From Planctomycetota bacterium (GTDB lineage: Bacteria; Planctomycetota; Planctomycetia; Pirellulales; UBA1268), in the NCBI GenBank assembly GCA_003669605.1, contig QWOP01000084.1:1-64000 (forward strand): a DNA stretch of 64,000 nucleotides, read 5' to 3'. Shown piece after piece: positions 1 through 7,645 of the stretch (within the stretch, counting starts at the first letter, position 1; every line of letters begins with the position of its first letter). The translations under genes were made by a program, and so were the position numbers. The notes under the pieces were generated by a model. The model saw only the letters and a program-made list of their open reading frames with translations, did not search any database and was not told where the DNA came from.

Positions 1-41
1 CGATTCCGCCCCTGTCCATTGAACAAACGTTCACTATCTTG

Positions 42-78
42 CAATCCCCGGGGAAAACAGCGGTTTCCTCGGGGATTG
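42..78. repeat. Inverted repeat / hairpin, near-perfect 15-bp stem
   Basis: The arms CAATCCCCG (42-50) and CGGGGATTG (70-78) are exact complements. They continue inward through a G-T wobble pair and GGAAA/TTTCC to a 7-base loop. Neither side is followed by a T-run, so it is not a standard intrinsic terminator, although it lies about 195 bases beyond the end of the leftward sulfotransferase gene and could stabilise or end that transcript. I see no gene in the rest of 1-272. Confidence 0.6.
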
Positions 79-272
79 TGTCGTTTCTGCTCCCAACTTG
101 CAGAAGAGTGCAATTCCCCGCAGGAGCCTGCTGCGCCGCCTTTTGCGCCGCTGCGCACGCTTGGAGCGAGTCCGGCACCGGGAGTTGCACTTCGTAGCCC
201 GGAAGGTGGGCCGGGAGCTGTTTGTTGCGGGCTGCACCGATCGACGTGCTGGCAGCCACCCGCGGCTGATCG

Positions 273-2249
273 TCAGGCGACAAATCGCAGCGGTGACGGG
301 GCGGGGGGGACGGTGATTGGCCGACCCTCCCCCTGGCCACGGGTGAGGTAGTGAAGCAGCGGATTGATCCCCGATTCGGCGACGTCGAGATTGTCAGCCA
401 GATAGGCCCTTGAATCGAACCCCGGCCCCGCCGCCCGCCCCTCGAATCCCCCCGTGATCAGATAGTGCACCACAGGGTCAACGCCCCGCGCCGCCACGTC
501 GGGATACCGTTGCTGATACCACGCCGCATCGAAGAGCGATGACTGGCGGATGAGGGCCAGCTCTCCTGATCGATCGTCTGCCGGGAGCACAGCCGGCTTT
601 CGCCCCCGGAGACGCCGCAGGGCTCGCTCCAAAGGGGCAGTCAGAGGATGTGTTTTTCGGGGAGCCGGACGCAACCGCCCCGCGCGGAGGGCTGCTGCCC
701 GGGCCGCGAAGCGGCAGGCGGTGTCGGCCAAGGCGTCGCGCTGCCGCTGGAAGTCTTGTTGAGCGGAGGCAATTTGGCCGTCCTGGGTCTGGACATGGTC
801 CAGGGCCGCACGCAGTTCGGCTTGCAGCCGTGCCCGCTCCTGCTCCGTTTCTGTCGCGGTCAGATCGCTGCGAGAGAGCCGCGCTGTGGTGGCGTCGAGT
901 TCTGCCCGGAGCCGCTCCCGATCGTCTCTGAGGGCTGTCTTGAGGCGTTCGAGTTCTGCAGTCTGCGCCGCGGCCGCGTCCAGACCGGCCCGCAGCAGGG
1001 TGCGCTCCGACTCTGCGGCCCCAGCACGTTCCTCAAGGGCAATCATCTGCTCCTGACGCATCGATCGTTCAGCCACGAGACGGGCTTGTGCACCCTCGGC
1101 ATCCGCGACGGCGCTCTCCAAGAATGCCAGCCGTTCAAACGCGGCCTGGAGTTTTTTCTGGAGCTCCTCCTGGATCTGCCGGGCCAGGAACTCCGATGCG
1201 CTCGCAGACTGTTCCAGATCGGCAATCCGCGCACTGACAGTTGCTTCAGCCTTGCTAGTGGCATGGAGACACTGCTCGCCCAACCGGCCGGCCTGTCGAT
1301 CCATCACCGCCAGGCACTGCTGGAGGCCGACGATCGTGTCGCACGACCGCTCGAACTGACGCTGTGCCTGGGCTGACTGGGCTTCGATCGCCGCTGCGGA
1401 CTGCTCGCGGATGGCGCTCTCCTGCAAGCTCGCCGCACGGAAGGCCGTGTCGCGCGAGGCCAGGGTCCTGATCGCCGAGAGAGACAGACTCTGCGGCACC
1501 GCCAGAGGGTTCGAGGGATCGGCGTCGATCGCCCGGAAGAGATCGACCTGCGGACTGTTGGCCCAGGCCTGGAGGTCTTCCCGCTGCCAGTGCTCGCGGT
1601 GGAGTTCGGGTGAGATGAAACCGGCGACCTCGTCCGCCGTTGGCATCCGCAGTCCTGTCACACCAAGGGCCAAGAGTTCCGCGACGACCCTGCCGAGAGT
1701 GTCGTGAGGCCTGGTGAGGAGGTCATGGTGGCGGACGCCGATCCAGGGCAAGCCCGCCGCCGCCTGACGGGCGCGGACAAGATGGCATTCCCAGAGAGCC
1801 AGTCCGGCCTCGATCGGCAGGCCGTTGCGCCGCTGCAGGCTCGCGGCCACCTCCAGCGGATGACGGACGATGCTGATGCAGACTGGTGCTTCCAGAATCC
1901 GCAGCCACAGCGGCAGCAGGAGGCACATTCGCGGGTCTTTGATGAACCACGGCTGCTGCCCATCGAGTTCGGATGCGATCCGCGCCGCCCGCATGAGAAA
2001 CTCGGCGCGGACCGGCGCCGGGAAACCGTCGGTGTCGAGCGACAACGGCCTGTCCCACGCACATCCGCTGACATGCAGAGCCCACTGGTGGAGTTCGAAG
2101 ACGTCTTGCCGCTCTTGAAATCCACGCGGGTTGTCGGCGCTTGCCTGCATGGCGGTGCCATCGGCACCGAAGTGGCAGCCAGCCATTTCCAGGAGACCCG
2201 CCAGAGCGGAGGTTCCTGAGCGGTGCATTCCAAGAACGATCAATTGCAT
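273..2249 (-). CDS. Sulfotransferase family protein with long coiled coil and C-terminal EGR/WY repeats
   Basis: Probable PAPS-dependent sulfotransferase of 658 residues acting on a carbohydrate. The start is placed at ATG 2249 because the family's N-terminal beta strand and 5'-phosphosulfate loop begin there (VLGMHRSGTSALAG, about residues 5-18); the open frame continues upstream but is unconvincing. A 3'-phosphate-binding segment (SIVRHPLEVAASLQRR) lies near residue 125. Residues about 280-500 are Ala/Glu/Gln/Arg-rich heptads, a long coiled coil. The last 90 residues hold two copies of a repeat with FDxxWYxxxYPDVA...HYLxxGxxEGR, the same module as in the divergent glycosyltransferase next door. 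The context suggests sulfation of the polysaccharide made by that locus. The family call is firm; the substrate is inferred. Confidence 0.85.
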   Translation of the reverse strand: MQLIVLGMHRSGTSALAGLLEMAGCHFGADGTAMQASADNPRGFQERQDVFELHQWALHVSGCAWDRPLSLDTDGFPAPVRAEFLMRAARIASELDGQQPWFIKDPRMCLLLPLWLRILEAPVCISIVRHPLEVAASLQRRNGLPIEAGLALWECHLVRARQAAAGLPWIGVRHHDLLTRPHDTLGRVVAELLALGVTGLRMPTADEVAGFISPELHREHWQREDLQAWANSPQVDLFRAIDADPSNPLAVPQSLSLSAIRTLASRDTAFRAASLQESAIREQSAAAIEAQSAQAQRQFERSCDTIVGLQQCLAVMDRQAGRLGEQCLHATSKAEATVSARIADLEQSASASEFLARQIQEELQKKLQAAFERLAFLESAVADAEGAQARLVAERSMRQEQMIALEERAGAAESERTLLRAGLDAAAAQTAELERLKTALRDDRERLRAELDATTARLSRSDLTATETEQERARLQAELRAALDHVQTQDGQIASAQQDFQRQRDALADTACRFAARAAALRAGRLRPAPRKTHPLTAPLERALRRLRGRKPAVLPADDRSGELALIRQSSLFDAAWYQQRYPDVAARGVDPVVHYLITGGFEGRAAGPGFDSRAYLADNLDVAESGINPLLHYLTRGQGEGRPITVPPAPSPLRFVA

Positions 2250-2511
2250 GGCATCACTCACACGAATGGGGCCGATTCCGGCGATTCTTTTCAGCACGCA
2301 CGCCTGCCGGGGGGGGGAATCGGGGCCGGGTGTGTACCACGCTGCCCGGTCCCGGGCCAGATTCGTTCGCTCGTCGAGGGACGCAGGCGGGGCGAGTGGG
2401 GGATGTGGGGCGGGTGGGGCAGTGGCGCCGCAGTCAGTCTTGCCTCCGGATGGGGATTGTTCTACCAATCGCCCCCTCTCGTCCCGGCGCCATCCATCAC
2501 GGGTCTCCTCC
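2250..2511. other. Divergent intergenic region with a nine-G tract
   Basis: This 262-base spacer lies between the leftward sulfotransferase and the rightward multi-domain glycosyltransferase, so it must carry both promoters. It contains an uninterrupted run of nine G (2309-2317), about 60 bases upstream of the sulfotransferase start, followed by further G-rich sequence up to 2430. I could not recognise convincing -35/-10 pairs. Confidence 0.4.
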
Positions 2512-5500
2512 ATGTCGCTGAAGCCGCATCTGCGTCCCTACTTTGACCGGTCCTGGTATCTGGCGCGGTACGGAAGGAAGCAGTCCGTCACCTGGATGCC
2601 ATGGCGGTACCACTGCCGCCGGGGATGGCGGAAGGGCTATCAGCCCCATCCACTCTTCGACACGGCCTGGTACCTGGGGCAGAATCTCGACATCGCAGCC
2701 GGGCAGACAGACCCACTGGCGCACTATGTCGAGCATGGCTGGCACGAGGGACGCCAGCCTCATCCGCTCTTCGACACGGCCTGGTACCTGAGGCGGAATC
2801 CAGACGTGGCGGCGTCGGGCAACGAGCCGCTGCTCCATTACCTCACCCAGGGCTGGCGCGAGGGTCGTCAGCCCCATCCTGCTTTCGATGCCGCCGGATA
2901 TCTCGCCGATCATGCCGATGTGGCCGCCGCCGGGGTTGAGCCCCTTGCCCACTATCTCGGCACCGGATGGCGGGAGGGACGACAGCCGCACCCCCTCTTC
3001 GACGCCCGCTGGTATCTGGATGAATACGACGATGTGGCGATGGCGAACGTCGAACCACTCATGCACTTTCTCACCCGCGGCTGGCAAGAAGGGCGCGATC
3101 CAACGTGGAGGTTCTCGGTCCGGGCGTATGTCGCACTCCATCCCGAACTCGCCAACCGTGGCATCAACCCGTTCCTTCACTTCCTCCGCAATGAGTACGC
3201 CGCCGCCGCCGCCGCCGATTCACAGGCGGTCTCCGCACTGCTCGCCCCATTCAGCCCGGCCACCTTGGCCTGGGGGGCCAATGGGAACGGAGAGAACGAC
3301 CAGTCCAACGAGAGCCAGAAAGCTGCCGCCGGCGACACCGAGGGAGTTCTCTCCATCGCCATGTACCTTCCCCAGTTTCACCGCATCCCGGAGAACGATG
3401 CCTGGTGGGGGGAAGGCTTCACCGAGTGGACCAACGTCCGCCGCGGACGACCGATGTATGCCGGCCATCAACAGCCCCACGTTCCCCATCCCGACATCGG
3501 CTATTACGATCTCGACGACGGCGCTGTCCTCGAGCGCCAGGCCGAGTTGGCCAAGCGGTATGGGATCCACGGATTCTGTTTCTATCACTACTGGTTCGAC
3601 GGACGGCGGGTGCTCGAGAAGCCGGTGGAGCGATTGCTCCGTTCCGGCAAGCCAGACATTCCGTTTTGTCTCTGCTGGGCCAACGAGAACTGGACCCGGA
3701 CGTGGGACGGGATGGAGAAGGAGGTCCTCCTCGCCCAGAAGCACTCGGCTGAGGGCGATGAGCGATTCATCGAGGACATCCTGCCGGCGCTCTGCGATCC
3801 GCGGTATATCCGCATCGACGGCGCCCCGCTGCTGATCGTCTACCGTCCCGGACTGCTCGAGGACGCTGCCGCCACGGCGGCGCGGTGGCGGAAATACTGC
3901 GCTGCAAAGGGGTTGCCGGGCCTCCATCTGGCGGCGGTGCAGAGCTTTGACCGCGACGACCCCCGGACGTACGGATTCGATTCCGCAATTCAGTTCCCGC
4001 CACTGCAGATACCTGCTCAAAACCTCGCCCGCCAGCCGGGATTCCCGGGGCTGGAGGGCTTCCGTGGCGCTGTCCATGACTACCGCGAAGCCGTCGCGCA
4101 CGCCATGCGGCAGCCCGCTGTCGACTACCCGCTCTTTTGCGGAGTGATGCCGTCGTGGGACAACACCGCGCGGCGGATGGAGCGAGGCACATCGTGGGCC
4201 AATGCCTCGCCAGAGCTCTACGGTCGTTGGCTCCACGCCGCCGCTGTCCGCACCCGCCGCTCACAGCCGCCAGGCCGGCGCTTGGTGTTTATCAATGCCT
4301 GGAATGAATGGGCCGAAGGGGCCCATCTCGAGCCCGATGAGAAGCATGGCTATCGCTACCTCGAGGAGACCCGCGATGCGCTGCGGACCAAGCAGCCAAG
4401 CGCGCCGGAGATCGTCCTCAATGTCACCGCCAGCCGGCACCCCGAGATCCACGCGACCCGCTGCCAGCGGTTGCGAACGATATTCGGCGGCACCGTGCCC
4501 TGGACCACGCACGCCTTCCTCGCCGACCATCTCGCCCTGCTCTCGCAATTGACAAGCGCCGGCTGCGAATTGGCACTGGTGGCGGGACGGCCGGTGTGTC
4601 GCGTGGACGGCGTCGAGATGGCGATTGACGACCGAGCGGGGCTCGCCACATCCCACCGGATCGCCTGCGGAGCCTCCTCGGCCCCCTTCTGCTTCGTGAT
4701 CCTGCAGTACAACAAGCCGGAAGTCACGGCTCGTTGTGTCGAGTCTCTGCGCCGCCTGCCGATGGCAGGACGGGAGCTCAAGATCGTCATCGTCGACAAC
4801 GGCTCCACTCCCGAGACGGTCGTCCGGACGCACTCGCTGTTTGGGAACCAGACTGACGTGATGGTCCTCTACACCGGCGAGAACCTCGGCTTTGCCCGGG
4901 GGAACAATGTCGGCTACCGCCACGCCCGCGATGTTCTCGGCGCCGACTTCATCGCTGTCATCAACAACGACACGGTGATCGAGGACAGCGGTTTCGTTAC
5001 CAAGTGCCTGGAGCAGTTTCAGACGTGGTCCTATTCCGTTCTCGGGCCCGATATCGTCACCCCCGATGGCCGGCACGAGAATCCATGGAACGATTCGGTG
5101 TACGACACCGCGGGGTGGAAATCACTGCATGGCCTGTACCTGGACCAGCGGCAATCGTGGCGTGACACAGGCCGGGCCGAATTCCGCCGCCTCGGCAGCA
5201 CCTCGCCTGGCGCGCGGGCCATCCTCGACCCGGTGCTCCAGGGTGCGGCCCTGGTGTTTTCCCCGGTGTTCACTGCGGAGCGTGAGCGGTGTTTCGACGA
5301 GCGGACGTTTCTCTATGGGGAGGAGTTCCTCCTCGCCACCGACTGCCTCATCTCTGGCCATCTGATGCTTTACTGCAGTGACCTGCGGATCAGGCATGAG
5401 GAGGGGGTCTCAACCAGCCAACTCCCAGACAGCCGCAAGATCGCCTATGGGTATGACGCGGTGGTGGCCGCCACGGGGATCTGCGTCGAGCGACTCGAGC

Positions 5501-6879
5501 GCCATTCCCAGGCTTGCCGGGGAGTCTGTCTCCCCGCGGCTGCGGTCAGTGGTTCGTCAACGATCCAAGACGGCCGCCGTCACGTGCTCGCCGATCTGCT
5601 CTTCTGCCAGCCCGGTTTTCATGGTGGCGGCGAGTACGGCAAGGCGGTGTTGAAGGCGCTGGTGGAGTCGGCCGCCCGACGCGGCGATGTGACGGTCTGG
5701 GCGGCCCTCGACCCGCGGCTGTTTATCGACGGTTGGATCTGGGAATTGTGCCGCCACCACGCGGTGAACCTCGTCAGCGTGGAGACGTTTGACGATGTCG
5801 CGGCGCTGGTTGACAGCGGCCGATTCGACGCCTTCTTCGCACCGGCCATCGTGGTCTACACCGGCTACGAGTACATGAAGAAGGTCGGTGGTGGGCTGAA
5901 GTTTGACGCGGAAGTGACCCGCGTTGTGGGAACACTGCTCGACGTCCGCGACCATGAATTGGCTGCCTCCTGGGAGCAGATCGCTGCCGCCCGTCGCTCT
6001 GCCGGCTGCCGCCGCGAAGCCGCTCTCACGCCCCTCCAGTGGGCCGCCGAGGCCACCCGGCAGGCGCAGCATGCTGAGCAGTTGCGGGGGATGTACCGTG
6101 GCATCTGCGCCAGCCCCGCGATCGACACCCTGGTGACGATCTCTGAGTATGCGGCGAAGAGCATTCGCACCCGGATTGGCTGCGAGCGGCCGATCGAGAT
6201 TCTCTGGGCTCCACAGAAGGACCGTCCGATCGCACAGCCGCCCGGTGTCCCTGGCGGCGGGTGGCTTGAGGAGCCATTCGCGCTGGTCCTCAATGCCGGG
6301 CGTGAGGAGAAGAACGCCGCCTCCGTGTTGGCGGCGTTCGAGCGCCTTTTCTCCAGCCCCGCGTTCTCTGCGAGTCATCCCCGTCTCCGGGTGGTCTTCA
6401 CCGGGATCGGTAGTCTCGACAACCTCGGCCTTGCCAAGGTGGCACACCCCGGCCGGTTTGTGGCCCTTCCTGAGCTCGCGGCCGCTCACCTTGAGCATCT
6501 GCTCCGCGAGGCAGTGGCGCTGGTGTATGCCTCCTTCAACGAGGGGTTTGGGTATCCCCCCCTCGAGGCGATGACCTACGGGACTCCAAGTGTCGTCGCC
6601 GACATCACATCGATACCGGAGGTGGTGGGGGACGCGGCCATCCCCTGTGATCCGTATCGAATCGATTCCATCGTTTCGGCCATCGAGCGAGTGCTCGGCG
6701 CCCCTCCTGCGGCGGAAGAAATGCGCCGTCGCTTGGCACTGGTGTCGGCACGCCAGCACGCCGACATGGGACGACTCGTGGACATCATCTGCGGGCGGAT
6801 CGCCGGCAGCCACACGGCGGCAGCAGGGGCACAGCGCGAGCGACGGACCGCGACCGTCCCCGAGGTACGGGCCTCCTGA
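2512..6879 (+). CDS. Trifunctional polysaccharide synthesis protein: EGR repeats + WbsX-like domain + GT2 + GT4
   Basis: A 1455-residue fusion. The start at ATG 2512 is chosen because the first repeat begins just after it; the longer open frame overlaps the divergent gene. Residues about 5-225 are six copies of a roughly 38-residue repeat (PHPLFDTAWYL, NPDVA, PLLHYLTQGW, EGR). From about 284 comes a WbsX/GH99-like domain (MYLPQFHRIPEN, WWGEGFTEWTNV, FCLCWANENWTR, FINAWNEWAEG). From about 725 comes a GT-A rhamnosyltransferase-like GT2 domain (VILQYNKPEV, IVDNGS, NLGFARGNN, INNDT). From about 1025 comes a GT4 (GT-B) domain ending in the nucleotide-sugar motif EGFGYPPLEAMTYGTPSV near 1343. It probably assembles part of a surface glycan; donors and acceptor are unknown. 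No signal peptide, so it is likely cytoplasmic. Confidence 0.9.
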   Translation: MSLKPHLRPYFDRSWYLARYGRKQSVTWMPWRYHCRRGWRKGYQPHPLFDTAWYLGQNLDIAAGQTDPLAHYVEHGWHEGRQPHPLFDTAWYLRRNPDVAASGNEPLLHYLTQGWREGRQPHPAFDAAGYLADHADVAAAGVEPLAHYLGTGWREGRQPHPLFDARWYLDEYDDVAMANVEPLMHFLTRGWQEGRDPTWRFSVRAYVALHPELANRGINPFLHFLRNEYAAAAAADSQAVSALLAPFSPATLAWGANGNGENDQSNESQKAAAGDTEGVLSIAMYLPQFHRIPENDAWWGEGFTEWTNVRRGRPMYAGHQQPHVPHPDIGYYDLDDGAVLERQAELAKRYGIHGFCFYHYWFDGRRVLEKPVERLLRSGKPDIPFCLCWANENWTRTWDGMEKEVLLAQKHSAEGDERFIEDILPALCDPRYIRIDGAPLLIVYRPGLLEDAAATAARWRKYCAAKGLPGLHLAAVQSFDRDDPRTYGFDSAIQFPPLQIPAQNLARQPGFPGLEGFRGAVHDYREAVAHAMRQPAVDYPLFCGVMPSWDNTARRMERGTSWANASPELYGRWLHAAAVRTRRSQPPGRRLVFINAWNEWAEGAHLEPDEKHGYRYLEETRDALRTKQPSAPEIVLNVTASRHPEIHATRCQRLRTIFGGTVPWTTHAFLADHLALLSQLTSAGCELALVAGRPVCRVDGVEMAIDDRAGLATSHRIACGASSAPFCFVILQYNKPEVTARCVESLRRLPMAGRELKIVIVDNGSTPETVVRTHSLFGNQTDVMVLYTGENLGFARGNNVGYRHARDVLGADFIAVINNDTVIEDSGFVTKCLEQFQTWSYSVLGPDIVTPDGRHENPWNDSVYDTAGWKSLHGLYLDQRQSWRDTGRAEFRRLGSTSPGARAILDPVLQGAALVFSPVFTAERERCFDERTFLYGEEFLLATDCLISGHLMLYCSDLRIRHEEGVSTSQLPDSRKIAYGYDAVVAATGICVERLERHSQACRGVCLPAAAVSGSSTIQDGRRHVLADLLFCQPGFHGGGEYGKAVLKALVESAARRGDVTVWAALDPRLFIDGWIWELCRHHAVNLVSVETFDDVAALVDSGRFDAFFAPAIVVYTGYEYMKKVGGGLKFDAEVTRVVGTLLDVRDHELAASWEQIAAARRSAGCRREAALTPLQWAAEATRQAQHAEQLRGMYRGICASPAIDTLVTISEYAAKSIRTRIGCERPIEILWAPQKDRPIAQPPGVPGGGWLEEPFALVLNAGREEKNAASVLAAFERLFSSPAFSASHPRLRVVFTGIGSLDNLGLAKVAHPGRFVALPELAAAHLEHLLREAVALVYASFNEGFGYPPLEAMTYGTPSVVADITSIPEVVGDAAIPCDPYRIDSIVSAIERVLGAPPAAEEMRRRLALVSARQHADMGRLVDIICGRIAGSHTAAAGAQRERRTATVPEVRAS

Positions 6880-6900
6880 ACGCCTCAGTAGGGAAGGGCC

Positions 6901-7605
6901 ATGGCCACCACCATCCATCAGATCTTCTATGACCAAGCCCAACTCCCGCGGCTCGATCGAGCGTTTGTGCCCTACGACAACCGGGCGAACCCTGCCCCCG
7001 AATGGCGGGAGTACCACGTCTTCAGCCGTGCCTACCGCGGTGGGCTGTGCCCAGCGGGCGACGTGACCGGCTTCGTGTCCTGGAAGTTTGGCATCAAGAC
7101 TGGCGTGGCAGGGGAAGAATTTCTCGGTTTCATCGCCGACCGACCGGGGTGCGACGTCTACTTCCTCAACCCGCCGCGGCTCGAACGGCGCCGATACCGC
7201 AATATCTGGTATCAGGGCGAACGCCATCATCCCGGGATCCTCGGGCTCACCCAGCGAATCCTTGCCGAAGTGGGGGTGAAGATCGACCTGGAGGCACTCT
7301 GTCAGCCACAGTCACAGATTTTGTTCTGCAACTACTGGGCTGGGACGCGGTCCTTCTGGGACACCTACATGGCATTCTGCGAGCCGATCCGGGAATGCAT
7401 CGAGCACCGCCTCTCGGCTGCGGACCAGGCTCTCATCCACTCGCGCGCCGACCGGGTGATCGATGCCACGTACGTGCCGTTCATCATGGAGCGGTTGTTC
7501 AGCACCCTGCTCTCGCTGCGGAGCGATCTGCGGGTCGCAGCCTGGGTGGATCCTTCTCCGCAGGCGAGTTGGTGGCGCGTTTTCAGGGGCCGGCGGGTCG
7601 CTTGA
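6901..7605 (+). CDS. Uncharacterised protein of polysaccharide locus, possibly glycosyltransferase-like
   Basis: 234 residues, starting at ATG 6901 after a purine-rich GGGAAGGG. It lies 21 bases after the trifunctional glycosyltransferase, so they are probably co-transcribed. The opening TIHQIFYD recalls the IHQIW start of small sugar transferases, and the middle has SWKFGIKTGVAGEEFLGFI and DVYFLNPP, a pattern I associate with conserved proteins in bacterial glycan clusters. No signal peptide or membrane segment is visible. I cannot assign a reaction. A role in processing or transferring sugars is inferred from neighbours and from the weak N-terminal resemblance. Confidence 0.7.
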   Translation: MATTIHQIFYDQAQLPRLDRAFVPYDNRANPAPEWREYHVFSRAYRGGLCPAGDVTGFVSWKFGIKTGVAGEEFLGFIADRPGCDVYFLNPPRLERRRYRNIWYQGERHHPGILGLTQRILAEVGVKIDLEALCQPQSQILFCNYWAGTRSFWDTYMAFCEPIRECIEHRLSAADQALIHSRADRVIDATYVPFIMERLFSTLLSLRSDLRVAAWVDPSPQASWWRVFRGRRVA

Positions 7606-7645
7606 GTTGTTTCCATCGGTCCACGATTCCCTGAGGTCACCCGGC

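Noticed and set aside
5557-7230. 557-residue open frame on the minus strand opposite the GT4 domain
   Set aside because: Shadow of a coding strand in high-G+C DNA; the translation has no family motif and the plus-strand gene is certain.
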